Source: Anabas testudineus
Taxonomy: Eukaryota > Chordata > Actinopteri > Anabantiformes > Anabantidae
DNA length: 64,000 bases
Assembly: GCF_900324465.2 (NCBI RefSeq)
Contig: NC_046622.1
Location: 20,190,297 to 20,254,296 of the forward strand
Reading direction: 5' to 3'
Shown here: positions 12,950-25,402 of the stretch, in pieces
How positions within the stretch are numbered: position 1 is the stretch's first letter
Layout of the letters: every line of letters begins with the position of its first letter
Notes under the pieces: model-generated
Told to the model about the DNA's origin: nothing
The model's input: only the letters and a program-made list of their open reading frames with translations
The model's database searches: none
Program-made: the position numbers and the translations under genes

Positions 12950-15288
12950 CTTCGTATATTGTTAGCTACTTTGGCCAGGCTACACCACATTTGGTGGAAG
13001 TTGAAGCTTGCAGGCCTGTACGAGGCAGTAAAAAAGGAATGGGCAACTGAGTGCCTACTTGAAGAGTTTCAATATGTCGGTGACTGGCTAGGGGAACGCA
13101 AAGGACCTGTCCCTGGAGGAAAAAGTGTTCTTGGATTGGCAAATCTTCTGCAATGTTTGATGCAACAGCAGGCAGATCGTTATGCCAGGGTGGAGCAGGA
13201 GTGCAAGCACAAAGAGGTGTCCAGTTTTCCCAGCTCCAACTAGGGGTGCTGCAGAGCCATCAGGACCTTCACCAACCAAGAGAAAGTGCAGCATTCTAAT
13301 CCATGGCCTCTACACAGCATGCACTGGTGCCACCTGACATCAGATAAGTCAAGAGAGGCCTGATGCTGACCCATTACAGTTGATTAGTAGAATTCCCCTG
13401 GCTGGTAAGTCTTAAAATGCTGCCCTTCAATGAAAATGAGGACATTGAATATTATTTAGTTTCTTTTTGAAGAATTGTTCATGCCTGTCAGTGGCCCCAT
13501 GAGGAGTGGGCTCCTCACTTAGCTCCATGCTGCATATGTAGCCATGGACATTGACGATACAATGGACTTGTATGATAAGTGGATGGTGCCCAAACAAAAG
13601 ACAAAAGAGTAAATAGGAGACAACATTACCATGGAGCAATTACTGAAAGACCTAAACCCTGAACTGCGCACCTGGGAGAAAGAGTGGAACCCCAAGATCT
13701 CTAAAGAAGCATCTGATGAACCATTCCTGGCTGCCTGCCATCCATCAAAACATTTTCAGCTAAGCCCCACCCACCTGCACCTTCTGGTAAGCCACTTGGT
13801 GAGAGTGATTTTAGAGCCAGGAACACAAGCTAATAGCATCTCATCCTTAAATGTACCCAAACCTGTCCACAGAAGCAAATCCCTCTTAGCATGACATTTA
13901 TGTAGTCAGACAGGTCATTTTAAAGCAGCATGTCCCAAGGCACAGGTTACCAAGAACTATATGTGCTTTGCACCCTAGTTACCTGCCTCTAAAATTCAAA
14001 GAGTGTAAACATGAGGATCACTATAATAGCTGTGTTTATAGAAGACAGACCTTGTATAGCGCTTGTTGACTGTCGTAATTGCACCCTAGTCCAGACAGGA
14101 CAGTCTCCCAAAGAACGATATTTTTTGAGTGACGGTGTGTTCTGTATTCTTGATGGTAAATTACTCTATAGCAAAGGTAGTTATTCAGGTTGAAGGTCAA
14201 CATTATTTGCTCTCAGTGGAAGTATCTGATCAGCTACTCTATCAGGTTGATTAGGCAGCGATCTCCCAATTCTGGCTGAGTTAATAGCCAAGCAGTTCTT
14301 TGAGGCTAGGACTAGCTGTGCCAATGAGAGTCTGTTAGTTGCCACTAGGTCTACTAGTAAACAAAAACAGGCTATGTCTACAGCAGGATGGAAGTAGTTA
14401 CCTAAGCAGTGCCCGATAGTGAGCACACCAGAAAGGTGAAAGAACAAAAAAGCAGGAGACAGAGGAGATAAAACAAAGTAGACAAAAGTAGCTGAGAAGG
14501 TGTCCAAGGCAGTAGACTCTGACTGTTGCCCTTTCTAGTGACATTGCTAAACTACAGAGACAGGATGTCAGTCTAACAACTTTGTGCTACTTCTGTGTGC
14601 CTGAGTCAACTGAAGTGACAGGTAGAGGGAAAGAAGGGTTTGTGATAAAGGGAGACAGGCTGTATCACCGCAGCCAGATAGGTGATCAGCTAATCCTACA
14701 ATCCTTAACCTGAGTCACTCGATCCTTTGGACAGGACATTTAGGACAGGCAAAAACATTTTCAAGAATGTTTTTTACTGGCCCCAACATCCCTATCCATT
14801 GCCAAGGGTAGATGAACTTATTTAGCATCTGGCCAATGCCAACTTTTTGATGATCCTTGACCTCTGTAAAGGGTAGTGGCGCTTGTAATGAAAAGTTGTT
14901 GTTGCAGACAGGTGCTTTTGGAGTAGGACTCAGAGCTGTGTTAATTCAAGGTGAGGAGGGTGAGAACCAGATGCCTGTGTAGTAAATTAGCCAAAAATAA
15001 TTTTCGAGGAACATTAATCACTCAGTAGTCAAAAAGGTATCACTAGCACTCAAGTGGGCTTTATACACTGAAATATCACCTTATTGGCAAAGACTTTGTT
15101 CTTGAAACAGATTATTGTGCATTACAATGGATCCACAAAATGAAAGACATTAATGCCAGAATAACCAGATGCTATTTGTCTCTCCAGCCTTAGCATTTTT
15201 AAGGTCCAATACAGACCAGGACGTAAGAATCTAATTGTGGATTTCTTGTCCTGTAATTCTGAGGAATAACAGTCTAAAAGGGAGGGGT
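12950..15288 (+). mobile_element. Ty3/gypsy LTR retrotransposon fossil (copy A)
   Basis: A broken old copy on the plus strand with many breaks. Recognisable parts in order are a gag-like region (about 13,030-13,290 and, with the typical LNPELRTW motif, 13,630-13,760), scattered pol remains, and an RNase H region near 14,900-15,240 whose residues around TDYCALQWIHKMKD match gypsy RNase H. The order is gag to pol with the 3' end near 15,288. No 5' LTR was recognised. The shared pieces in the duplicate half show that it was inserted before the segmental duplication. Confidence 0.7.
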
Positions 15289-15822
15289 GTGTGACAAAGT
15301 TGGTAAGAATACCAATGCTTTACACATCAATGCTTAAGTTATTTTATTAAGAAATCTGGTTATAAGTTCTTTTATTTCTGCCATACACATTTTTGAAACC
15401 ATGCTAAATTTTTGTTTAGCCAGATTTCTAGTTTTAATGTGTAACTATGAAAACACATACTATCCCAGATTTGTTTGTGTTAATCATTAGGCTGCATTAT
15501 GATTACATCAATATTTTCTGAATAAATACAGACAAGTAGGCTATTGATTAAGTTTGATGTTATTGATTGAGCTATGAGCTTCTAAGTTAGTAAATTATAC
15601 TTGCAATGCATGCAAGAGACATATTGAAAAGCTACCAATTAACCCAATTACTTTTTTCTTTATAAAAACCTCTATGACATTATCAGTGATGTCATGGGCT
15701 AGACCAAGTGGATTGGGGGAATTGGGTTAAACATTCTAATGTTGCGTTGTTTATATGGTATGGTTGTAAAAGTGGGATGTAATTTAATAAGACATGTACT
15801 GTTGTTGACACCACAGAGTAAT
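15289..15822 (+). mobile_element. Probable 3' LTR of the gypsy fossil (copy A)
   Basis: The sequence begins TGTGACAAAGTTGG directly after the pol remains, the usual place for the 3' LTR of this family. It recurs at about 28,296-28,815 upstream of R3. The right border is uncertain because no paired 5' LTR is available for comparison. It lies about 600 nt upstream of the R2 start codon. Confidence 0.4.
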
Positions 15823-16033
15823 AAGATAAGATATTCTTTATTGATCCCACATTGGGGAAATTCAATTGCTACAGCAGGTCAGTGCAGTAACAGTAATGTG
15901 CAAAAAGAATGAGAGGGTGTGCAAAAATACAAAAGTAATAAACATTTTACGAGAATCTACAACTATATACACTATTACGACTTAACATATATAATATGTC
16001 ATACGTAATAAAAAAAAAAAGTAAAGTGTTAAT
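15823..16033 (-). mobile_element. L2-like LINE 3'-tail insertion, minus strand
   Basis: The segment starts with a (TAAGA)n-like tail followed by TTTATTGATCCCACATTGGG, the LINE 3'-end signature also seen at 3,243. It interrupts a sequence that is continuous in the duplicate at about 28,815 (GAGTAATGTTTATTAAGAG). The flanking TAAT at 15,819-15,822 and 16,030-16,033 fits a short target-site duplication. It is a 5'-truncated insertion present only in this half. Confidence 0.75.
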
Positions 16034-16215
16034 GTTTATTAAGAGATTAATTATTATTAATATGTATTAACATACAGTACATAAATACATACTTAGTCGT
16101 TCAACAGCATAACTTTTATGGTGTCTCATTTATTACCTATAATAAGAACAACGCACATAGTGCACATTATTTTGCTATGTAATGTGTATGTTGGTTGACA
16201 ATTTTTTCTTGATGT

Positions 16216-16350
16216 TGAAGCATATTGAGCTGAATAGTGCATATCTCCGTGGCACTAAGCAATGGGTTTTCACTGCTGTGCCATTTTTAGGAGTCTTACT
16301 TGCTCTGCCCTGTGGGAATAAAGAAGCTTTTTTATGAAGAGAGTACATCC
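16216..16350 (+). promoter_or_regulatory. R2 promoter-proximal block
   Basis: It contains the conserved box AAGCATATTGAGCTGAATAG at 16,218, 186 nt before the ATG, and TATGAA at 16,333-16,338, 71 nt before the ATG, preceded by CCCTGTGGGAATAAAG. The block is nearly identical to that of R3. The role is inferred from conservation among the seven copies. Confidence 0.5.
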
Positions 16351-16403
16351 ACCTATGTTGAGCAGAGTTGTTAAATAAGCTGTGTCCTCATCTCTTTTAG
16401 AAA

Positions 16404-19400
16404 ATGCAGAAGAAACATTCAGAGAGTTACATTATCCTTCTATGTTTGTCTTTTCTTTACTGGAACACAGTTTGGGGTTGTGAACAATTTGGTAGCTTTA
16501 ACATGCCAAGTATGTTTAAACGGGGAGACATAATGATCGGAGGGATTTTTCCTGTTTTTCTCAAAGAGGTAATCAGAACATCTACATATGAGAGGGAGCC
16601 ACCAGAAGTGAAATGTGAAGGGTAAGTTGTAGTACAGCTGAGTTTCCTGCTGTCCATACATGCTTCTTTACTCTTATCTTACAAACTTGCCAATATATAG
16701 ATGTGTACAGCAGAAACAGCCTGCTCCAATCACCACAACCTTTCACAGATTTGACCTGAGATCGTTTCGTTGGACACAAGTAATGATATTTTCAATTGAA
16801 GAAATCAACCAGGATCCCACTCTCCTACCAAACATATCTCTTGGCTACAGGATCCTTAGCTCTTGTGCATCTCCTACAAGTGCTTTACGTGCTGCACTAA
16901 CACTGGCTAGTGGAGTAGAAGAGATCAGCTCGACTTCCCCTTGTCCTCCAGCAATATCTGCTCTTATAGCAGAGTCAGGATCATCTCAGTCTTTAGCTGT
17001 TGCTGGAACCTTTGGATCATTTCAGCTGCCAATAGTAAGAGACAGAAATATTAAATAACCAAGAATATTTTACAGCATAAATGTTTTGTAAAATTGCTGG
17101 GTTGTTATGTTTGTTTGTTTTTTTCATAATGTTTGGATGTTATTTCTATCTTTCAGATAAGTTACTTTTCATCATGTGCATGCCTGAGTAACAGAGTGAA
17201 ATATCCAACTTTTTTTCGTACAGTCTCCAGCGACTACTTCCAGGCAAAAGCTTTGGCAGCACTGATCAAACGTTTTGGCTGGGAGTGGATCGGGGTCATA
17301 CAGTCAGATAATGACTATGGTCGAAGTGGAATTCTGGCATTTAGTGAAGAAGTAAAAAAATTAGGTGTTTGTATTGCATTTGTTGGGAAAATTCTACGTA
17401 CGTACAACATAGAAAAAATTCTTAATGTTGTGGAAATAATCAAGCAGTCAACTGTCAAAGTCATTCTGGCTTTTGTTCCTGAGGGTGACTTTTATCCTTT
17501 GATGACAGAGATAGTGAAACAGAACATAACAGGAATTCAGTGGCTTTCTACAGATGCCTGGATAACAGCACCTCGACCTTCCACACCAGAAATGTATCAA
17601 GCTTTTGGTGGAGCCCTAGGGTTTGTGGGTCGAAAGATGGCTATGCCAAATCTACAACCATTTCTTACAAGCATTAGTCCTTATAAGGATCCAAGTGCAG
17701 CTTTTGTGAGGGATTTCTGGGAGACTGTGGTGGGCTGCAGACCTGTTTTACCTGGGGAGCACATTGATACTGAGACAACAAATAAAATATGCACAGGCAA
17801 TGAGACATTAATGAATTCCCAGGATGTGTTCTTTAATGTAACTGAGCTCAGAGACCCATATAATGTGTATAAAGCAGTTTATGCCATTGCACATGCTCTT
17901 CATCAGCTGGTATTCTGCCAACCAGTTGGAGAAAAAACAGTGAAGCCTTGTTTAAATATATCAGACATTCAGCCCAAACCGGTGAGAAATAATGCAAATA
18001 AAATCCACAGTATTCCAAAACTAAATAAATGTGTCAATAGAAAGGTAAAGTGTTTGTCTTACTATAAAAACTAAAATCTAACATGAAATATGTGCCTTTC
18101 CTAGGTTATTGACCACTTACAATCTATAAAATTTACTAATCAGTTTGGAGATCAAGTGTTCTTTGATAAAAATGGTGACCCTCCAGCTTATTATGACATT
18201 ATTAACTGGCAGCTGATAAACAGGCAGGTGCAACATGTCACAATAGGTCACTTTGCCTCTGATGCTAATGGTGCTTATGAGCTAAGCATCCAGGCAGAAA
18301 ATATTATGTGGAGGACAGGAAACATGGTAAACAATTACAACTTGCTCTCATGTAATGAGCTAATGATTAGGAAATATTTGTTCTGACCACACTGCTATTG
18401 CAAATTTAAACTGGAAGATTCTTCACTGATTTCTTTCTTCAGGTTCCGACATCATTGTGCTCTAATGTTTGTCCAGTAGGGACCAGAAAAGCTCAGATTA
18501 AAGGAAAACCCACCTGTTGTTTTGACTGCATCCCATGTGCTGATGGAACCATAGCCAATTCAACAGGTAACCTGGACATTTATCAAAAGATATCTTTAAA
18601 ATGTATTACATTTCATAATTATGATTTCAATTTATGCAAAGTAACTTCCAGATGTATAACTTGAATGTTCTGTTTGTCCTTATCAGGTGCAGTAGAGTGC
18701 ACACCCTGCCCACATGAATACTGGTCCAATGACAGGAGAGACGGGTGTTTTCCTAAAACACTTGAGTTTCTGACATATCAGGAGCCAATGGGAATAGCTG
18801 TCACAGTTGTATCTTTGCTAGGTGCCTCCCTGTCACTGGCCACAATGATGATTTTTATTCGCTACAGAGAAACTCCTGTGATTAAGGCCAGCAACTCTGA
18901 GCTGAGCTGTTTTCTGTTGTTTTCTCTGCTGCTGTGTTTTCTCTGTCCTCTCACTTTTCTTGGCAGACCCACAGTCTGGACATGCATGTTACGCCAAACA
19001 ACTTTTGGGGTGACATTTGCACTCTGTATTTCCAGTGTCTTGGGAAAAACTATTGTTGTTGTTACAGCTTTTAAAGCCACATTTCCTGGCAACAATGCTG
19101 CAATAAAGTTTGGTCCTGCTCAGCAAAGAATCATAGTTTGTTCTTGTACTGTGATTCAGATATTAATATGTATATTGTGGCTTAAGTTGAATCCTCCTTT
19201 CCCAGACATGGTTTTTAAATACAGTCACAAGAAGATAGTTTTAGAATGTAACCCAGGTTCTGAGGCAGCTTTTTATGTAGTGCTGGGGTACATAGGACTT
19301 CTTGCAGTAATATGTTTAGTTCTAGCATTTCTAGCAAGAAAGTTGCCTGATAATTTTAATGAAGCCAAGTTTATCACATTCAGCATGCTGATATTCTGCT

Positions 19401-19603
19401 CTGTGTGGATCACCTTTATCCCAGCATACATCAGCTCTCCTGGAAAGTTCACTGTAGCTGTGGAAACATTTGCAATTTTGTCTTCAGCATTCAGTCTATT
19501 AATTTGCATTTTTGTTCCCAAATGCTACATTATATTGATTAAGCCAGAGAAAAATACAAAGAGACATGTCATGGGGAAAATTTTGAACAACACAATTTCT
19601 TAA
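16404..19603 (+). CDS. V2R/OlfC chemoreceptor R2, complete
   Basis: Predicted 863-aa class C GPCR of olfactory neurons, binding amino-acid-like ligands outside the cell and signalling through its 7TM domain. Exons: 16404-16621, 16749-17034, 17157-17981, 18105-18326, 18443-18566, 18687-19603, all GT-AG and joining in frame. The start is the ATG before a clear signal peptide ([18 protein letters not shown], then Cys). The flytrap domain has the pocket set Ser, Ser (YFSSC), Asp (SSD), Tyr (DNDYG), Asp (STDAW), matching amino-acid receptors such as CaSR. The linker exon carries the C-C-CC-C-C pattern, and exon 6 holds seven helices ending at the family [14 protein letters not shown] motif. The C-terminus is extended by a few residues (ILNNTIS) compared with the paralogs. 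Exon 1 protein is identical to R3, its duplicate partner. A possible poly(A) signal is at 19,942. Confidence 0.93.
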
Positions 19604-20400
19604 TTTTAAAACATGCTATTCTCAGTTCTCACATTCAGTAATATAGTAATAGTAATATTAATAGAATATTATCAAAGTAAGATTATTTAGCATTATAATT
19701 CAGAAAATCAAAACAAAACCATCTGTAGTTTTTGTATTATGATCTTATTTAATATATTCTGTAATTTAGCAGTAAAATGTGCGCTAAGTTATACACTGTT
19801 GGTGAAAACAGAACATCATTGTCACTGATCACTTGCTTTACCAGTAACGGATGATTGATAAATGATAATCACTGTTAATGCTGTTGAGGCATGGACGACA
19901 TTTAGTGTATGTCATTTTTCATGTCTTGAAAAGATTTTCAAAATAAATCTACATTTACTAATGCAACGTTACTGTCGGTCTGTGAACGATAATGTATTTA
20001 TGTTATTAAGCAATTGATATTAATATGAGTCCACACTGATGATCTTTGAACTTTTAAAATAAAAGTCTTCTCTTTTAGATCCTGGTTAATAAAAGCATAC
20101 AATAGAGAATTGATTGTTAAAAATACTTCTTCTGCTTGTTCTACCAATGCTTTTAAATTTTTTGCAATATTCTGAATTCTATCAGCATATCTTAAGGATT
20201 TCTACAAGTGGAGATTCACCCCGCTTCAGTTTGTTTCACATAATTTCAGCATAAATACAGCTTAACTTTTACTTTAACTGTTTAGATAGCTATGTTTTAT
20301 TAATTTCTGCAAATCTTTAGACCAGGGGGCCAGGGTAGATAATGTGAAAATGCCATGAGAGTCAAACATCCTGCAAAGAACACCCTCTCTCCCACCCTCA
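19604..20400. other. R2 3' flank, duplicated at 32,366-33,190
   Basis: No gene is present. The sequence aligns well to the R3 3' flank up to the shared AGTCTTTCACATG at about 20,410, where the homology stops at a Tc1 fragment. Confidence 0.7.
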
Positions 20401-20589
20401 AAGAAAATAGTCTTTCACATGCCTATTGGTGAACTCAATTTGTGATTTAAAATGGGTTTTCTTCAACAGTTGCTTTTTCCTTGCCACTCTCCCATGAAGC
20501 TTTGACTGGTGAAGAACCCGGGCAACAATTGTTGTTTGTACAGTCTCTCCTATCTCAGTTGCTGAAGCTTGTAACTTCCTCAGAGTAGT
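20401..20589 (-). mobile_element. Tc1-like transposase fragment, minus strand
   Basis: Minus-strand translation gives the linker region of the same Tc1 family as copies A and B (TTLRKLQASATEIGETVQTT, RVLHQSKLHGRVARKKQLLKK, FTNRHVKD). Only about 190 bp is present. Both ends are cut: the left at a 13-nt sequence shared with the R2/R3 3' flank, the right directly against receptor exon 3. It marks a rearrangement junction. Confidence 0.8.
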
Positions 20590-22977
20590 AGCAGCACTAG
20601 TCAAACGTTTTGGCTGGGAGTGGATCGGGGTCATACAGTCAGATAACGACTATGGCCGGAATGGGGTCCTGGCATTTACTGAAGAAGTTCAAAAGTTTGG
20701 TGTTTGTATTGCATTTGTTGGGACAATTCTACTTACGTACAACATGGATAAAATTCTCAATGTTGTGGAAATGATCAAGCAGTCAACTGTTAAAGTCATT
20801 CTGGCCTATGTTCCTGAGGGCGACTTTTATCCTTTGATGACAGAGATAGTAAAACAGAACATAACAGGAATTCAGTGGCTCTCTATTTATGCCTGGACAA
20901 CAGCACCTCGACCTTCCACGCCAGAAATTTACCAGGCTTTTGGTGGAACCCTAGGATTTGTGGGTCAGAAGGTGTCAATACCAGATCTAAAACCATATCT
21001 TACAGGCATTAGTCCTTATAAGCATCTAAATGCAGCTTTTGTAAGAGATTTCTGGGAAGTCATGGTGGGCTGCAGACCAGTTTTACCTGGGGAGCACATT
21101 GATAATGAAGCAACATTTAAAATATGCGCAGGCAATGAGACATTTATCAATTCCCAGAATATGTTATTTGATGTATCGGAGCTCAGAGAAACCTATAATG
21201 TATATAAAGCAGTTTATGCCATTGCACATGCCCTACATGAGCTCCTATTCTGTCAACCAGCTGGGGAAAAGCCACTGAGGCCTTGTTTAAATATATCAGA
21301 AATTCAGCCCAAACAGGTGAGAAATAATGTAAATAAAATCCACGATATCCCAAACAGTTAAGTGAGTAAAGTAAATTTAGTGTAAACACTTATTAACACA
21401 GCATATCTAACATAAAATATGTTCCTTTCTCAGGTCACTGACAAGTTACAAAGGGTAAATTTCAGAAATCAGTTTGGAGATAATGTGTTCTTTGATCAGA
21501 ACGGTGACCCTCCAGCATTTTATGACATTGTTAACTGGCAGCTCATTAATGGGCAGGTGAAACATGTCACACTCGGCCATTTTGCCTCTGATGCTAATGG
21601 TGCTAATGAGCTCAACATCAAAGAGGAAGAAATCGTGTGGAGAACTGGAAAAACAGTAATCATTAAAATTTTTTTCTCATTCAGTGATCACAACATTAGT
21701 AAATCTTCGTTCTGCCCACTCCATTATTATATATTAACACTGAAAAATTCTTCATGGATTTTGTTTTCTAGGTTCCCACATCATTGTGCTCGAATGTTTG
21801 TCCAGTAGGGACCAGGAAAGCTCAAATTAAGGGAAAACCCACCTGTTGTTTTGACTGTATCCAATGTACTGATGGAACCATAGCCAATTCAACAGGTAGC
21901 CCAGATATTTATCAAAAGCCTGTATGTCATACTAAATACTAAACATTCATATTTAAAACTATCTATAATACTGCATTGCATGATTTTACATGTTTTCTCT
22001 TCAGACTTCATTATATTACATAAGTATCACTCATTTTGTTGAAACTTAACATCTAAATTTAAAAATCATACTTTTATTTGATCCTTGTAGGTGCAGCAGA
22101 GTTCACATCTTGTCCACAGGAATATTGGTCCAATGACAGGAGAGACGGGTGTTTTCCTAAAACAATTGAGTTTCTGACATATCAGGAGCCAATGGGAATA
22201 GCTGTCACAGTTGTATCTCTGCTAGGTGCCTCCCTGTCACTGGCCACAGTGATGGTTTTTATTCGCTACAGAGAAACTCCTGTGATTAAGGCCAGCAACT
22301 CTGAGCTGAGCTGTTTTCTGTTGCTGTGTTTTCTCTGTCCTCTCACTTTCATTGGCAGACCCACAGTCTGGACATGCATGTTACGCCACACAGCTTTTGC
22401 TGTGACATTTGCACTTTGTATTTCCAGTGTCTTGGGAAAAACTATTGTTGTTGTCACAGCTTTTAAAGCCACATTTCCTGGCAACAGTGCTGCAATAAAG
22501 TTTGGTCCTGCGCAGCAAAGAATCATAGTTTGTTCTTGTACTGTGATGCAGATATTAATATGTATATTGTGGCTTAAGTTGAATCCTCCTTTCCCAGAAA
22601 TGGTTTTTAAATACAGTAATAAGAAGATAGTTTTAGAATGTAACCCAGGTTCTGAGGCAGCTTTTTATGCAGTGCTGGGGTACATAGGACTTCTTGCAAT
22701 AATATGTTTAGTTCTAGCATTTCTGGCAAGAAAGCTGCCAGATAATTTTAATGAAGCCAAATTTATCACATTCAGCATGCTGATATTCTGCACTGTATGG
22801 ATCACCTTTATCCCAGCATACATCAGCTCTCCTGGAAAGTTCACTGTAGCTGCTGAAACATTTGCAATTTTGTCTTCAGCATTTGGTTTATTAATTTGCA
22901 TTTTTGTACCTAAATGCTACATCATATTGATCAAACCCGAGAAAAATACCAAAAGACACGTAATGGGAAAAATCTAA
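20588..22977 (+). pseudogene. V2R/OlfC copy lacking its 5' part
   Basis: The promoter, exons 1-2 and about the first 30 codons of exon 3 are missing. Remaining exons: 3 (about 20,588-21,316), 4 (21,434-21,655), 5 (21,772-21,895), 6 (22,091-22,977). All are still open, and splice sites are kept. Exon 6 lacks 12 nt in TM2 (CFLLLCFL against [12 protein letters not shown]) and has Phe instead of the conserved linker Cys (AEFTSC against AECTPC). From exon 3 to intron 5 it is almost identical to R4, with CaSR-Glu297 position Tyr (SIYAW). The end of exon 6 and the 3' flank match R1 instead, so it is a mosaic. Without a signal peptide or first lobe it cannot make a receptor. Confidence 0.9.
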
Positions 22978-24190
22978 AAATGAATGATCCCTTACCTTAA
23001 AAAAACATTTTATGCAACTCTAACTAGTACTAATATGTTAGAAAAGTACACATACACAGCTTTAGCATCTTTTTTCAATCATGAACTCATCTTTGCTGAC
23101 ATATATTCTAATATGTCAGCAGAAATGCACTACATGTTTTCTGCAAAGGATTAATAATGAAATAATTAAGTCAGTAACTATTGGATATCTTAAATGGTTT
23201 ATTTCATAGCAACTTGTTTTGCTGTGTTTGATGATAAGAAATTAAATTGGACACAATAAAGGATACACAACTACAAGTATAGATCTACTGGTGCAAAACT
23301 ATACTGCAAGTAGAAGCTTTATTAAGTTTTAATTGATTAATCCTTTGATTCAGTGAGAATGAAAAATGTCCTTTAACTGGAAATATCATCCAACATGATT
23401 TCTTTTGATTTTTGAGATACCGTGCCTTTAATTACTAGCAATAAACAATAATATCTGTAGTGCTATACGCCAGTGAAACTAAACATTGTAATGTAAAAAT
23501 TACTTGTGCTGTAACTAGAGAACAACCTTTCAAAACTGAAAAAAATAGTAACTCCTGTGATATCACAGTTACAGTAACGGGATGGTCAAGTGATTTTGAT
23601 CTTTTTCGCTACATTCTAAGACATTTTTTCAAGGTATTTTACAGATATGAGCTTGACCTTTGGCCATCGCAATCAATTAAGGTAAAGTGGACATTTGTGC
23701 CAAATTTGAAGAAATTGCCTCATGACTTTGCTTTGATATCATGCTAATGGGAATGGGAAGGATGAACAAAATTAACCTGAGGTCCCAGTCACCATGACTT
23801 TGACCACCCCCAGAAGCTAATCCGTCTATCCTCGTGTTCAAGTGGACAACTGTTCCTTAAGGAGTTTTTCAGCTATCACATTCATGAGAATGGGATGGAC
23901 CCACGGTCAGACATTCAGACAAGACCTATGACTACAGTAACTTAAGATGGATTTCTTTAAACCAAAACCCAGTCAAGTGTGTACATTGCGTCTCCCCCAT
24001 TGACAGTTGGGATTGAACCCCAGTGACACTTAACAGAAAAGGTTGGTAGATGGACACATTGCCGCATCTGTTGGATTGCAAATTTTCGGACTAGGCCGTT
24101 GGGGTGTTTGAGATTGAGTTGCAGAGACTCAATGGAAAATTATATATGCATTCTATGATTTCACAGAGTCCATGCCTAATTTTAAAAACA
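22978..24190. other. 3' flank, duplicate of the R1 3' flank
   Basis: No gene was recognised. It is alignable to 10,479-11,450, with an extra stretch near 23,840-24,150 that has no counterpart there and no recognised identity. Confidence 0.65.
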
Positions 24191-25350
24191 TCTCATTAAT
24201 GTCAAAGTGAAAACAGGTTTCTACATAGTAATGCCAATTATATAAACATATGTAAGGTTAAATCAGTGTTCGCATTAATATTCACCCACTTTAAAATCAC
24301 TGAACTAATCCAACAGAGGTCCAGATATTTGATGCTTATAATCCTACAGTTCTTCCTACAGTGTCACCTGAGTGCAGTGAATGTGTCTCTAGTGATTGCA
24401 GTATAGAGACACTGTTGTCTGGAAGGTTTATGCACTGGCTAATCAGTATTCCTGTCTATCAATACACCGTGAAGACAAAAGAGCACTTCCAGCAACTCAG
24501 AGAACAGGTCATTGAGAAGCATTAGTTGGGATGGACCCAAACAAATCACCAAGGCACTGAACATCCCCCGGAGTTCAGTGAAATCCATAATCAAAAAAAT
24601 GGAAGGAATATGGCACATGTCTAAGTTTGCCTAGAACAGTCCATCCACACAAACAGAGTGGCCATGCAAGAAAAAGACTAGTGAGAGAGGCCACTAACAC
24701 ACCGATGACTACTTTGAGGGAATTATAAGCTTCAGCAACTGAGATATGAGAGACTGTACGTACAACTGTTGCCTGGGTTCTTTACCAGTCAAAGCTTTAT
24801 GGAAGAGTAGCAAGGAGAAAGCCACTGTTGTAGAAATCTCATGTTAAATCACGACTTGAGTTCACTAATAGGCATGTGAAAGAATCCATGATCCAGTGTA
24901 AGAGAGTTCTTTGGTCTGAATAGTACGTTTTGGTCATCAGACAAGACGTTATGTTTGGCGCCCACCAAACACTGCACATCACCACAAACACACTATCCCC
25001 ATTGTAAAACACAGTTGAGGCAGCATCATGCTGTGGGGCTGCTTCTTGGCAGCCAGTCCTAGAAGGCTTGTGAAGGTAGAGGGTAAGATGAATGCGGCAA
25101 AATATAATATAAAATAACAATCTTATTCATTTGGCAAGACAACTACAGCTTGGGATATGATTTATTTTCCTTTAAGACAAAAAGCAAAGCATACAGCGAA
25201 AACTACACAGAAATTATTTAGCGACAACAAGGTGAATATTCTGGAGTGGCCGAGTGAAAGACCAGCCCTAAATTCCATAGAGAATTTGTGGATGGCCTTG
25301 AAAAAGGCTTTTCACACCCAATCCCACCCAATCCCCACACAACCTGACTC
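24190..25350 (+). mobile_element. Tc1-like DNA transposon, decayed (copy B)
   Basis: Duplicate of copy A at 11,451. Shared landmarks are TTCGCATTAATATTCACCCA-type sequence near 24,270, the HTH region near 24,480-24,640, the IMLWGCF block near 25,020 and SIENLWMALKKAFHTQ near 25,270-25,320. It is broken by several stops, and the right inverted repeat is missing because the gypsy-derived segment follows directly. Being in the same place relative to a receptor 3' end as copy A, it came along with the duplication and did not transpose independently. Confidence 0.8.
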
Positions 25351-25402
25351 AACTGAAGTGACAGGTAGAGGGAAAGAAGGTTTGGGGCAGTACGCTGTAT
25401 CA
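25350..25402 (+). mobile_element. Gypsy fossil, copy B, left piece
   Basis: It matches about 14,600-14,660 of the gypsy fossil in the first half (GACAGGTAGAGGGAAAGAAG). A LINE tail inserted at 25,403 separates it from the right piece. It is a broken fossil. Confidence 0.6.

Noticed and set aside
16395-16406. TTTTAG just before AAAATG in R2-R7 as an intron acceptor of a 5' UTR intron
   Set aside because: The shared TATA-like box lies only about 70 nt upstream, leaving no space for a normal intron. R1 lacks the AG and would then be unspliced. It cannot be excluded without transcripts.
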